Positions 1 through 7,978 are shown, numbered from the stretch's first letter. The stretch: DNA of 64,000 nt from Paraburkholderia sp. UYCP14C (GCF_004197395.1 NZ_SELS01000012.1:124001-188000); one strand, 5' to 3'. The notes: a model not told the origin generated them from the sequence alone. Made by a program: numbers and translations.

Positions 1-442
1 CGCTCGCGAGGAACACGACTCTCCTGCCACCATGCACGGCCGGATCCTGTTCAAGGATGGCAGCGACCAGATGGTTGAAGCCCTTGACCAGTCTCGCACC
101 AGAGAAGGCCTGCGCAACGACCCCGGAAGAAGGCAGTCCTCCCAGTTCCTCAGGGGGCACGCCGTAGGTATTGGTCACATCGACGATGGTCTTGCCCTGC
201 CAGCTGGGAAGCGCCTTCGCGACATCCGGGTGCGACTCGAATCGGACCGCCAAAAAGATGGTGTCCGCCTTGACGGCTTGCGCCAGTGTTTTGGGATGGA
301 TCCCGGGCCCGATTGCGGCCGCATCGGCTGCAAAGCTTTGCGGGTCGCGAGTGGTTGCAACGGATACTTCGATGCCGCTTCGGGCAAACGCCTTGGCAAG
401 GGCCTGGCCGATCTCGCCGAAGCCAACAATTGCGTAGCTCAT
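1..442 (-). CDS. NADPH-dependent F420 reductase-like NAD(P)-binding protein, 3' end missing
   Basis: Reading the minus strand from the ATG at 442 gives an open frame that runs off the window edge (147 codons seen). It opens MSYAIVGFGEIGQALAKAF, a Rossmann dinucleotide motif (GFGEIG, residues 7-12), followed by TIFLAVRFESH and IVDVTNTYGV. This pattern fits the NADP oxidoreductase, coenzyme F420-dependent family, used in these bacteria as a small NAD(P)H-dependent reductase. The substrate is unknown. The next gene on this strand is an SDR (stop at 515), so the two may be co-transcribed. The family is fairly sure; the C-terminal half cannot be judged. Confidence 0.75.
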   Translation of the reverse strand, partial: MSYAIVGFGEIGQALAKAFARSGIEVSVATTRDPQSFAADAAAIGPGIHPKTLAQAVKADTIFLAVRFESHPDVAKALPSWQGKTIVDVTNTYGVPPEELGGLPSSGVVAQAFSGARLVKGFNHLVAAILEQDPAVHGGRRVVFLAS

Positions 443-514
443 ATATGTTCCTTCGGTTTGCCACGCCCTACTGCGCTCCGAATCATCGAATGGAGTGCCG
501 TAGGGCGTAACGGG

Positions 515-1249
515 TCAGAGTTGCGCAAGGCCGCCGTCAACGGCGAGCTCGCTGGCGGTCATGAAGCTGCTGTCCGGCGACGCCAGAAAGGCAGCCGCAG
601 CCCCGATCTCCGCCGGATCAGCCATGCGCTGGAGCGGAGTCATCGAGGCGAAGACCTTCTGGCCTTCCTCGCCTAGTGCTTCCTTCGCGAGTTCGGTCGC
701 CGTCGCCCCGGGAGACAGCACGTTGACACGGATGCCTGTGCCCTTCAGATCCTCCGCCCAGCTCCGCGCGAGGTTGCGCACTGCCGCCTTGCTCGCGCTG
801 TAAGCGCTCATTGCCGGGGCGCCCGTCGTGCCGGCGCTCGATCCGGTCAGGATGATCGAACCGCCGTCGCCCATCAGCGGCAGCGCCTTCTGGACCGTGA
901 AGATCGTACCCTTCACATTGGTGTCGAAGGTTTCGTCGATGTGCTCGGCGGTGATCTCGCCGAGCGGAAGCTGGCTGCCCGCCCCTGCATTGGCGAAGAC
1001 GACGTCGAGGGTTCCGCGCTCGGCCTTCACCGCCGCATAGAGCCGGTCGAGGGCGGCCGGATCGGAGACCGAGCCCTTCACCGCGCGCGCATTGGGCCCA
1101 AGGTCGGCCACAGCGGCGTCGAGCGCTTCCTGCCGCCGGCCGAAGATAAACACGAAGGCGCCCTCCTCGATGAAGCGCTTTGCTGCGGCGCGGCCGATGC
1201 CGGTGGCTCCGCCGGTGATCACGGCGGTCTTTCCATTCAGTCTGCTCAT
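515..1249 (-). CDS. SDR family NAD(P)-dependent oxidoreductase
   Basis: A classical short-chain dehydrogenase/reductase of 244 residues, the usual length. It has the TGGATGIG cofactor motif (12-19), the ANAG motif (86-89), catalytic Ser137, Tyr150 and Lys154 (YSASK), and the C-terminal LAVDGG typical of classical SDRs. The start at 1249 is preferred over upstream Met codons because AAGGA lies 8 nt before it. It is divergent from a LysR gene, with a CTTGAT-type palindrome between them, so it is probably controlled by that regulator. Substrate unknown; together with the reductase at 1-442 it suggests a small stress- or xenobiotic-responsive redox operon. Confidence 0.88.
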   Translation of the reverse strand: MSRLNGKTAVITGGATGIGRAAAKRFIEEGAFVFIFGRRQEALDAAVADLGPNARAVKGSVSDPAALDRLYAAVKAERGTLDVVFANAGAGSQLPLGEITAEHIDETFDTNVKGTIFTVQKALPLMGDGGSIILTGSSAGTTGAPAMSAYSASKAAVRNLARSWAEDLKGTGIRVNVLSPGATATELAKEALGEEGQKVFASMTPLQRMADPAEIGAAAAFLASPDSSFMTASELAVDGGLAQL

Positions 1250-1296
1250 GTCATGCATCCTTCGAAAAAAAAAACGACAAACTCGATTCTGGAGCA

Positions 1297-1310
1297 CTTG
1301 ATTCATCAAG
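1297..1310. promoter_or_regulatory. candidate LysR operator between SDR and LysR genes
   Basis: Perfect inverted repeat CTTGAT-TC-ATCAAG in the 107-bp gap between the divergent SDR and LysR starts. LysR regulators usually bind such short dyads (T-N11-A class) in shared divergent promoters. Seen directly; the binding role is inferred. Confidence 0.55.
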
Positions 1311-1356
1311 CCAATTGACTAAATATCTATAAGTGCCATCTACTTTTTCGATACCT

Positions 1357-2322
1357 ATGCTCGACAACGTCACCATCAATCAACTTCGGGCCTTCGTCGC
1401 CGTGTGTGACCAGGGAAGCTTTTCCGGCGCTGCACGGGAGCTGAGGCGTGCACAGTCGGCGATCAGTCACGCGATCAGCGCGCTCGAAAGTGCCTTTGAT
1501 GTGGTGCTGTTCGAGCGCAACACTCGCAAAGCGACGCTGACGGCCGCTGGCCGCAGCCTGCTTCCTGATGCTCGTGGGGTGATCTCGCGCACCGAGGAAA
1601 TGAAGATGCGCGCGGTTTCGATCGCTGAAGCCGGGGTCCCGCAGGTCTCGATTGCCGTGGATACCTATTTTCCGCGTGCGCACCTGATCGAATGCCTGCG
1701 CACCTTGCAGGCGGATTTTCCAACGGTTGCAATCAATCTGCGCATGACGACCATGCAGGGTGGCGAGCGTCTGGTTCTCGAAGGCACGTGCGCATTGGCG
1801 GTGACGATCACGGACGTGCCGGAGCTGAGCCCAGGTGCGATAGAAAGGCAGCATTTGCGTGACACGCGGATGGTGACCGTCTGTGCGCCATCGCATCCGC
1901 TGGCCGCAATCGCGGGGCCGATCCCGCGGGAGGAATTTGGCCGACACATCCAGCTCGTCGTCACCGACAATCAGCCCGATGCGGAGAAGACCCAACAGGG
2001 GGTCGCCAGTGAACGCCAGTGGTGGGTGAATGATCTCGGCGCGAAGCACGATCTGCTGAAGGGAGGCCTGTGCTGGGGGCACATGCCGCATCATATGGTT
2101 GCGGACGACCTCGCGAATGGAACACTTGTCGAACTACAACGGCGCGCATGGCACATGCGTGCCCTCACCTTCATGATCTCGCAGCGGCGCGGGTACTCGT
2201 TTTCCGAATGCGAGACACGGCTGGTCGAACTCCTTGGCAAGCCTCGGCGCTTGCCGAAGGATGCCAGCCAACGCTCCGTCTCACGCAAGGGCAAAAAAAG
2301 CCCGCAGGGCCGCCGCGCGTGA
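1357..2322 (+). CDS. LysR family transcriptional regulator
   Basis: A 321-residue LysR-type regulator. The N-terminal winged HTH (residues about 5-64) includes INQLRAFVAVCDQGSF and RRAQSAISHAISALE, followed by LFERNTRKATLTAAG. The remainder is a periplasmic-binding-like effector domain. An in-frame GTG at 1333 is possible, but the ATG at 1357 gives the conventional LysR N-terminus. It is transcribed divergently from the SDR gene, the usual arrangement for a LysR protein that controls its neighbour and itself. The basic tail after about residue 300 (SRKGKKSPQGRR) is slightly unusual. Confidence 0.88.
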   Translation: MLDNVTINQLRAFVAVCDQGSFSGAARELRRAQSAISHAISALESAFDVVLFERNTRKATLTAAGRSLLPDARGVISRTEEMKMRAVSIAEAGVPQVSIAVDTYFPRAHLIECLRTLQADFPTVAINLRMTTMQGGERLVLEGTCALAVTITDVPELSPGAIERQHLRDTRMVTVCAPSHPLAAIAGPIPREEFGRHIQLVVTDNQPDAEKTQQGVASERQWWVNDLGAKHDLLKGGLCWGHMPHHMVADDLANGTLVELQRRAWHMRALTFMISQRRGYSFSECETRLVELLGKPRRLPKDASQRSVSRKGKKSPQGRRA

Positions 2323-2584
2323 GCAACCGTGAATACGGCCTGCGCTTGACAGCTCTCGTTTTCGAAGCCAGTCGTCCCTCCCTCATAGTCCCTCGATATC
2401 CACCCGTACTCTTCGGCGTTGAGCTTGGCGTGCATGACACGACCTGATGATCCAGCCGGCACGAATGCGGAAGTTGCGCAGGACGATGAGCACACTGGCG
2501 TTAAGTCGGGAGGCGCGATACATGACCGGATTCCTTATCGATGAATTGTCGTTTGCTTCTTCTCTGCAGGTAGACGTCAGCGCA

Positions 2585-3046
2585 TCACGTGGGTCGATCG
2601 TCAATGACGAACCATCGGAGCGTGCGAGCCGGTTGGTCACGCACGGCAATTTGCGTCGGCAGGCTGGCGATCACGCTCTTCACCTGGGCGACAAACACGT
2701 CACCATTCATTGACGCGCGCGAGACGGTTTTCAGGCCGCACCGCGCCGCCGTGTTCAAGCGCGAGTGAATGATGGTGAGCCACCAATCCGTCATCGTGTA
2801 GCCTGTCTCGTGGGCTTCGATGCACGTCCGATAGTTCGAAGCGACAAACTTCCCCGCGTCGCCCGAGGCCGCAACCATCTCCCACGCCTTCTCGTAACTG
2901 CCGTCAGCCCGTCCCGCAGTGTCCTCCTCCACCGACTGCGTTTGCAGCCCATAGGTCACAGCGACGCCTGCAATTGCAACGACTCCAGCGAGATACACGG
3001 CATGATGCCTGGCTGCCTGACGGCCCGCTTTCGGTATAGAAATCAT
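2585..3046 (-). CDS. hypothetical membrane-anchored protein
   Basis: 153 residues; family not recognised. The start at 3046 is supported by AAGGGG 8 nt upstream. One hydrophobic segment near the N-terminus (residues about 16-34, AVYLAGVVAIAGVAVTYGL) suggests a signal anchor or uncleaved signal peptide, leaving an exported domain of about 115 residues with two cysteines (in NYRTCIEAHE and ARCGLKTV). The exported part is soluble and of mixed character. A perfect ATCACCT-N4-AGGTGAT palindrome sits 92 bp upstream, related to one upstream of the LuxR gene at 4195, so it may belong to that regulon. Confidence 0.6.
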   Translation of the reverse strand: MISIPKAGRQAARHHAVYLAGVVAIAGVAVTYGLQTQSVEEDTAGRADGSYEKAWEMVAASGDAGKFVASNYRTCIEAHETGYTMTDWWLTIIHSRLNTAARCGLKTVSRASMNGDVFVAQVKSVIASLPTQIAVRDQPARTLRWFVIDDRPT

Positions 3047-3137
3047 GACGTGATCCCCTTCGTTCGATGACAAGGTCTGGTCCCGATTGCGGCTTGGATC
3101 TTGAACAGGATCGTAGAGTGTTCGCTGACGCCCGAAC

Positions 3138-3155
3138 ATCACCTGAATAGGTGAT
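3138..3155. promoter_or_regulatory. palindrome ATCACCT-N4-AGGTGAT (candidate LuxR-type box)
   Basis: Perfect 7-bp arms around GAAT. It lies 92 bp upstream of the hypothetical gene on the minus strand and 16 bp upstream of the LuxR-like fragment on the plus strand. A close relative lies upstream of the intact LuxR gene (4247-4264). Confidence 0.5.
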
Positions 3156-3171
3156 CGCGTATGCCCAGCCG

Positions 3172-3306
3172 ATGCCTACGGCGCCTCTCCCTTCCACTTC
3201 GAACAGACAGCCTGACGACGCGAAATTCGCGCTCTGGGATAAGCTCACGGAATTCGCGGTCAGTGACGGCGAAGCCGCCGTTGGGCACCTGCTGTCGCGG
3301 GATTAA
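3172..3306 (+). pseudogene. 5' remnant of a LuxR-type regulator paralogue
   Basis: A 44-codon plus-strand frame ends at TAA 3304-3306. Residues DDAKFALWDKLTEFAVSDGE align without gaps with DDVYALWDRLAEFSAGDGD at the N-terminus of the LuxR protein encoded at 3395-4195; AAVGHLLS then matches GALSHLLA. Similarity stops at the in-frame TAA and is not recovered downstream, so I read this as a decayed or truncated inverted copy of the regulator's 5' end. A functional micropeptide cannot be excluded but there is no good ribosome binding site. The rest of the 3047-3394 gap holds only the palindrome at 3138-3155. Confidence 0.6.
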
Positions 3307-3394
3307 TCGGCGTAGTACCTGGCGCACACGGTTCAGGGCGAACCGGACTCAGGCCTTGCATCGCTGCTTGCAACGCCGCAGCGCCTGCAGTGCG

Positions 3395-4195
3395 CTATCG
3401 CAACTTGCCGAGCCACAGCGCGGTGAGCGTTGCGCGATTCCGGACGTTGAATTTGGCGTAGATCGACTTGATATGGACATGCGTCGTGTTCGGACTCTGG
3501 TCGAGCTTCTGCGCGATCTGCTTTTCCGTGAGTCCGTCGAGCAGCCCCAGCAGCACCCTTCGCTCGGCCGACGTCAGCGGAGCGTCGGCGATGAGCAGGC
3601 CGTGGCTGAGCAGTTGCTGCCGCTTGAACCATCTCAGCCCATGCATCACGAAACGCAGACGCTCGAGATCCAGCTCAGAGAAACGGGGGGCCCGCACATC
3701 GCGAAACACGAAGAGATGAATCCGCACGTCGTCGTTGAGCGAGCAACGCACCTGGATGCTGTCGCCATGGCCGACTTCGAGGTAGTGGCGCCGATAGTGC
3801 TCACCTTCGAACCATTCGGCGGGCATCGCCTCGAACAGCAGGTTGGCGCAGAACGGCTCGTTCCCCGACGCGGCCACGACATGTGACGAGTCGACGTGGC
3901 CGGACCAGAGCGTGTCGTACTGCTCCTGCACGGAAGCGACCATCGCCGGTACCGGATGCAGGAGCCGAACCAGTCGCGGACGCCAGCCGAACAGAGGATC
4001 CTTTGCCGCGATCGAAGGCAATCGCACAACAACGGCCCAAAGCGCATTCTGTGCGTCGACCATGGCGCAGAGCGTGGCTAGCAGATGGGACAGCGCGCCA
4101 TCGCCATCACCTGCCGAGAACTCGGCCAGCCGATCCCAGAGCGCATAGACGTCATCGTGGTCCGATGGATTGGTGGAATCCGCGAATCGAAGCAT
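3395..4195 (-). CDS. LuxR family transcriptional regulator
   Basis: 266 residues with a C-terminal GerE/LuxR HTH (about 208-262: LTSAERRVLLGLLDGLTEKQ, then IAQKLDQSPNTTHVHIKSIY and AKFNVRNRATL). The first 200 residues form a ligand/sensor-like domain without the obvious acyl-homoserine-lactone signature residues, and no synthase gene is in the window, so a quorum-sensing role is not supported. No receiver domain is present, so it is not a classical response regulator. An 11-bp inverted repeat lies 48 bp upstream, consistent with autoregulation. A truncated relative of its N-terminus is encoded at 3172-3306. Confidence 0.82.
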   Translation of the reverse strand: MLRFADSTNPSDHDDVYALWDRLAEFSAGDGDGALSHLLATLCAMVDAQNALWAVVVRLPSIAAKDPLFGWRPRLVRLLHPVPAMVASVQEQYDTLWSGHVDSSHVVAASGNEPFCANLLFEAMPAEWFEGEHYRRHYLEVGHGDSIQVRCSLNDDVRIHLFVFRDVRAPRFSELDLERLRFVMHGLRWFKRQQLLSHGLLIADAPLTSAERRVLLGLLDGLTEKQIAQKLDQSPNTTHVHIKSIYAKFNVRNRATLTALWLGKLR

Positions 4196-4242
4196 GTCGT
4201 CCCCAGGAATATTGTGCGGATCACGATCTTCGGTGGGCTTGA

Positions 4243-4268
4243 GGGTATCACCTTTTCAGGTAGTACCC
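4243..4268. promoter_or_regulatory. inverted repeat upstream of luxR-type gene
   Basis: GGGTATCACCT-TTTC-AGGTAGTACCC; arms of 11 bp with two central mismatches. The core ATCACCT-N4-AGGT matches the palindrome at 3138-3155. The rest of 4196-4504 shows nothing else that I can support. Confidence 0.5.
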
Positions 4269-4504
4269 ACGCGCATTACGGTGCTCGATACTGATGTGCC
4301 GCTCACAGCCGCGACCGTCATCAACTGGAACTAATCAGCACTGGGTACTCGATGTTTCATGGGGCGGCGACACCCGGCAGAGACGCGTCCTGCTGTTTTC
4401 GTTGTTTCTTTGACGTGGTCATCCAGGTAGCGGTCGGCCTGGGTCTGTGCATCCCTCCGCGAGATTTCGATCACCTGCCATTGCCCCGACAGCGAGGTGT
4501 CACC

Positions 4505-4636
4505 ATGAAACAAGCTATTGGCTTTGCCATCGCCTGCTGGCTGTCTGCTGCAATCCTGCTTCTCGGGGATTCTACGGCCGCAATGGCGCTGAGCGGCACG
4601 CTCGTCCTGGCGGGGTTGGATCTGTTCGCGCCTTAG
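4505..4636 (+). CDS. small hydrophobic protein, hypothetical
   Basis: 43 residues starting MKQAIGFAIACWLSAAILLL. An in-frame upstream start (4352) exists, but the ATG at 4505 is preceded by GAGGTG at good spacing. The sequence is almost entirely hydrophobic, with one likely transmembrane helix (about 4-22) and a second weaker one (about 27-40), so a small inner-membrane protein or export signal is possible. No family recognised. The following 4637-4885 stretch shows no supportable gene. Confidence 0.4.
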   Translation: MKQAIGFAIACWLSAAILLLGDSTAAMALSGTLVLAGLDLFAP

Positions 4637-4885
4637 CAAACCGCTGCGATCCTCGGTGCAATCCACGCTTCTATTCTTGCGCAGACCGTTTGTATGGCCT
4701 GTGTCATGAGGCGGGGATGCAATGTCGAGTCTCGGTTGCAAATGGCAGAGGTGGCACCGAATATCCCAGACTGCCAGCGCCCGAGTTTCGGGTCCGACTA
4801 CTGTCGGTCGCATCGCGCTGCATTCGGCTCTTTACAGACTCCGATGGATGAACAACGACCGCCCGCTTTCCACTGTCCTCTATCG

Positions 4886-5362
4886 TCAATCTCGCGGTTC
4901 AGGTTCGTCACTACCTTGCAGTCTGTTTCGCAGCGCCGTCACGACACGGCGGGTCGCCTCCAGGTCCAGCGGCTGAATGCCGTCCGAAAGGCTATTGACC
5001 CAGGGCGCTTGCAGCCTCATGGCCGCGTCGAACGTCTGCCTTCCGCTGTCGGTTAGAACGACAAGCTGCGCGCGGCGGTGGTGCGGGTTGGCCTCAAATG
5101 CGACTAGCCCGTCCTTTTCGAGGTCATTGACGATTCGTTGCACGTTTTGGCGGTTACCGCCTAGGTCTCTCGCGAGCCACGCAACCGGCTGTGGACGTTC
5201 GGCGCTAATGATTGCGCCGAGGATTTGCCAGCGCGCGCTCGTCAGACCGAGTGGCGCAACCAGCCGGTCGCCCGAAGTCAAAAGCAAACTGTTCAACCTG
5301 AACAGGTCAGTGAGGAAACTGGTCAGGGTCTCGCCGGCGGGGGTTCGTTTAATCTTGCGCAT
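4886..5362 (-). CDS. MarR family transcriptional regulator
   Basis: 158 residues, typical MarR length. The winged HTH is visible in the centre: LGLTSARWQILGAI, PVAWLARDLGGNRQNVQRIV, DLEKDGLVAFEANPHHRRAQ and LVVLTDSG, the usual recognition helix followed by the wing. It is divergent from a small monooxygenase gene, and a perfect 20-bp palindrome overlaps its own likely promoter (TTGACA and TTATAT, 17-bp spacing, minus strand), so autorepression and control of the neighbour are expected. MarR proteins of this layout usually respond to phenolic or oxidative ligands; the ligand here is unknown. Confidence 0.88.
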   Translation of the reverse strand: MRKIKRTPAGETLTSFLTDLFRLNSLLLTSGDRLVAPLGLTSARWQILGAIISAERPQPVAWLARDLGGNRQNVQRIVNDLEKDGLVAFEANPHHRRAQLVVLTDSGRQTFDAAMRLQAPWVNSLSDGIQPLDLEATRRVVTALRNRLQGSDEPEPRD

Positions 5363-5370
5363 CCGTCACC

Positions 5371-5399
5371 ATATAATGTTATTGACATCATGATGTCAA
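5371..5399 (-). promoter_or_regulatory. sigma-70 type promoter of the marR gene
   Basis: Minus-strand TTGACA (5399-5394) and TTATAT (5376-5371) are separated by 17 bp, about 10 bp ahead of the ATG at 5362. The operator palindrome covers the -35 and much of the spacer. Confidence 0.55.
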
Positions 5400-5400
5400 T
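5381..5400. promoter_or_regulatory. MarR operator, perfect 20-bp palindrome
   Basis: ATTGACATCA joined to TGATGTCAAT, an uninterrupted dyad. The left half-site recurs as ATTGACATCAT at 5425-5435, 44 bp further toward the monooxygenase gene, giving a possible second weaker site. Confidence 0.75.
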
Positions 5401-5460
5401 GAGAGACGATCGAGCATCATTCAAATTGACATCATACAACCGCATTGAACGGAGGTTGTC

Positions 5461-5829
5461 ATGCCCCATATGCGCCCGCTGGACCCGGCCTTTCCAATCG
5501 AACGTCAGATTGCGCTCGACGCTAGGCCGGTTGTGCTCGTGAACGTCTTCACACTCGATTTGTCGGACGAGCAGACCTTCCTCGCGGTGTGGCAGGACGA
5601 CGCGGCATTCATGAAACAGCAGCCCGGTTTCATCTCGACGCAGCTTCACCGCGCCATCGGCGAAAGCCCGACTTACCTGAACTACGCTGTCTGGGAATCG
5701 ACCGAGCACTTCCGTGCCGCATTCACGCATCCAGAATTCAGAGCGAAGCTTTCGTCTTATCCATCATCGGCGGTCGCATCGCCGCACCTGTTCCAGAAGG
5801 TCGCGGTACCCGGCGTCTGCGTTGCATAA
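5461..5829 (+). CDS. antibiotic biosynthesis monooxygenase (ABM) domain protein
   Basis: 122 residues with the ABM ferredoxin-like fold pattern: VVLVNVFTLDLSDEQTFLAV near the N-terminus, FMKQQPGFISTQLHRAI, YLNYAVWESTEHFRAAFTHP and EFRAKLSSYP. Such small cofactor-free enzymes oxidise quinones or phenolics, or clear reactive aldehydes. A GGAGG sequence lies 5-6 nt before the start. It is divergent from the MarR gene and lies behind the palindrome, so it is the probable repression target. Exact substrate unknown. Confidence 0.8.
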   Translation: MPHMRPLDPAFPIERQIALDARPVVLVNVFTLDLSDEQTFLAVWQDDAAFMKQQPGFISTQLHRAIGESPTYLNYAVWESTEHFRAAFTHPEFRAKLSSYPSSAVASPHLFQKVAVPGVCVA

Positions 5830-6049
5830 CCGAAGCAGGTAAGCGGACGGCCGCGGCCAACGCGAAGGCCCGCGTAGTCACACCCAGCGAGTGCGGCACT
5901 CGCGCCCGCCGACACGCGAACGTCGGGCATCGCCGCAATGCGTCCAGGCGGATGCGCGGCGACTTGTCCAGATCGTGCACGCGGTTGATGGCGAATCGGC
6001 GCCCTGAGAAATAGGAACCAGGCCACTCCGGTCGTCCTGCCGCAAATCC

Positions 6050-6964
6050 TCACCGAGCGACGACGTTCGCCGCGTCCCGGGCATATTGCGTGGGCGGCAC
6101 GCCGACATGACGCGTGAACGCGACGCTGAATGCGCTCGCCGAACTGTAGCCGACACGCTCCGCGATCGCCGCGATGCCGACCTCGTTCCGCCGTAGCAGG
6201 TTCCTGGCGATCGCCATGCGCCACGATAACAGATACTCCATCGGTGCGACGCCGACTGCGCGGCTGAATCGGTCGAAGAAAGAGGACCGTGACAGCGCGG
6301 CGGCTTTTGCGAGCTGCGCGATCGTCCAGGGCTTGTTCGGGCTTTCGTGCATATGGCGGATGGCGAGCGCGAGACGGGCATCGGCGAGTCCGCGAACGAG
6401 TCCTGGCGATGCCCCCGTTCCCGTGGCTCGCAACGCTTCAATGAACAGCACCTCGAGCAGCCGCGCCAGCACGACCTCGCGCGCGGGCCGTTGCGCGCGC
6501 GATTCCTCTCTCACGAGCTTGACGAGCGTCGCAAGCCTGGGTTCACCACGTACGTGCACGAGCTTCGGCAAAAGCGAGACCAGCAGCGCCGCATCGGGCG
6601 AACCGAACGCGCAGAGGCCCGCGAGCCACTGGGCCTCCGGCGCGACCGATGCATCGCCGAAACGAAAACTGCCGTCGGGCAGCGCCGCGGGCGCGATAGC
6701 GGAAACGTCGTCATTGTCGGGCGGATCGATGCTCGTCATCGTGAAGCTGAACACCTCGGGCACGAGCACGAAGTCGTCGGCCCGAAGGATCAGCGGCTCG
6801 CAGCCATTGACGGACAACCGCAGCGATCCTTCGAGCACCACGCAATAGAACGGCTGCCCGACGTCCGTGCGGCTCGCGCGCCAGCGCCCGGCGCCGCTGA
6901 GCACTTTCGAGAACGTCGGTGTCGGCTGGAGCAAGGTGACGATTTCGGCGAGCGGGTCGATCAT
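6050..6964 (-). CDS. AraC family transcriptional regulator with cupin sensor domain
   Basis: 304 residues. The N-terminal half is a cupin-type sensor (GQPFYCVVLEGSLRLSV, LILRADDFVLVP), followed by two AraC HTH motifs at the C-terminus (WTIAQLAKAAALSRSSFFDR and IAAIAERVGYSSASAFSVAF, then FTRHVGVPPTQYAR). The domain order matches the cupin_6/AraC group that usually controls an adjacent oxidoreductase. It is divergent from the SDR gene at 7064, about 100 bp away. Ligand not deducible. Confidence 0.88.
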   Translation of the reverse strand: MIDPLAEIVTLLQPTPTFSKVLSGAGRWRASRTDVGQPFYCVVLEGSLRLSVNGCEPLILRADDFVLVPEVFSFTMTSIDPPDNDDVSAIAPAALPDGSFRFGDASVAPEAQWLAGLCAFGSPDAALLVSLLPKLVHVRGEPRLATLVKLVREESRAQRPAREVVLARLLEVLFIEALRATGTGASPGLVRGLADARLALAIRHMHESPNKPWTIAQLAKAAALSRSSFFDRFSRAVGVAPMEYLLSWRMAIARNLLRRNEVGIAAIAERVGYSSASAFSVAFTRHVGVPPTQYARDAANVVAR

Positions 6965-7063
6965 GATCGGACGATTTCGAATGAAACCTGGACGCTCGAT
7001 TGTAGCGAGTCCGGGCGGTCAGCACTTATTGTGTTGGGACTGTCACCAACCACAGGATTCGAC

Positions 7064-7813
7064 ATGAAGACCGTCTTGATTACCGGTTGCTCGTCCGGCT
7101 TTGGACTCGAAATCGCGCGTTATTTCCTGGAGCGCGACTGGCGCGTGATCGCCACGATGCGCAGCCCGCGCGAAGACGTATTGCCCCGCTCGGAGCGTCT
7201 TTCGATTCTCGCCCTCGATGTGAAGGACCCGCACAGCATTCGCGCCGTCATCGATGCAGCCGGGCCGATCGACGTGCTCGTCAACAATGCGGGCATCGGC
7301 TTTCTGAATGCGCTCGAAGGCACGCCGATGGACACCGTGCGCGATATCTTCGAGACCAATACGCTTGGCACCATCGCGATGGCGCAGGCCGTGTTGCCGC
7401 GGTTCCGCGAGCGCCGCGAAGGCGTGATTATCAATGTGACGTCGACCGTCACGTGCAGACCGCTGCATCTGCTGTCGGTCTATACCGCGAGCAAGTCCGC
7501 GGTCAACGCGTTCAGCGAATCGCTCGCGCTCGAACTGGCGCAGTTCAATGTGCGCGTGCGTGTCGTGCTGCCGGGACGCGCGCCTTCCACGCGCTTCGGC
7601 GAGAACGCGCAGGCACGCATGAAAAACGGCTTTCCCGAGCCTTACGGCGCGCTCGTGCAGCAAATCTTCGCGAACTGGGAGAAAGAAACGGCCGTCACGC
7701 ACGCATCGGATGTCGCGGAAGCGGTTTGGCTCGCCGCGACCGATCCGTCCAGCCCGTTCAATATCCCCGCCGGCGAAGACGCTGTCGAGTGGTACAACGC
7801 GGCCGCTAAATAG
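7064..7813 (+). CDS. SDR family oxidoreductase
   Basis: 249 residues. The cofactor motif is TGCSSGFG (7-14), NNAG at 74-77, catalytic Ser127, Tyr140 and Lys144 (YTASK). TGCSSGFG is typical of the retinol-dehydrogenase-like or 17-beta-HSD-like SDR subgroup that many bacteria pair with AraC regulators. The frame is open much further upstream, but the ATG at 7064 begins the family N-terminus and is preceded by AGGA. It is probably the target of the divergent AraC regulator. Substrate unknown. Confidence 0.88.
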   Translation: MKTVLITGCSSGFGLEIARYFLERDWRVIATMRSPREDVLPRSERLSILALDVKDPHSIRAVIDAAGPIDVLVNNAGIGFLNALEGTPMDTVRDIFETNTLGTIAMAQAVLPRFRERREGVIINVTSTVTCRPLHLLSVYTASKSAVNAFSESLALELAQFNVRVRVVLPGRAPSTRFGENAQARMKNGFPEPYGALVQQIFANWEKETAVTHASDVAEAVWLAATDPSSPFNIPAGEDAVEWYNAAAK

Positions 7814-7964
7814 CACGCCGAGCGAGGCGGCGGATTCGCACAGGAGGCGCGCTTTGATCGCCAGGCGGCTAACGTCTGATGACCTCTACCCGACTTTCCT
7901 TCATATTCTGCTTACTGACTTCAAGCTCACGTAGATGGGCGAAGCGCCGGAACGAGCGCCGGAA

Positions 7965-7978
7965 TTGACGCAGATCAA
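7965..7978. promoter_or_regulatory. FNR/Anr-type box TTGACGCAGATCAA
   Basis: Matches the FNR/Anr consensus TTGAT-N4-ATCAA with one change. It lies 147 bp before the Ysc84-like gene in the otherwise gene-free 7814-8124 gap. In related proteobacteria this 14-mer form is used at low-oxygen promoters. It suggests oxygen or redox control of the two-gene unit that follows. Confidence 0.6.

Noticed and set aside
2323-2584. Possible small genes after the LysR regulator
   Set aside because: Frames present are short, overlap the neighbouring gene and have no convincing start; treated as intergenic.
3395-4195. Quorum-sensing receptor
   Set aside because: No acyl-homoserine-lactone synthase is in the window and the sensor domain lacks the usual ligand-binding signature residues.
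4331-4813. 160-codon minus-strand frame around the small hydrophobic gene
   Set aside because: Short stretches look protein-like but there is no domain, no good start signal and it overlaps a plus-strand gene with a clear ribosome binding site.
6347-7063. N-terminal extension of the SDR frame
   Set aside because: It overlaps the AraC gene on the other strand and lacks similarity; the SDR starts naturally at 7064.
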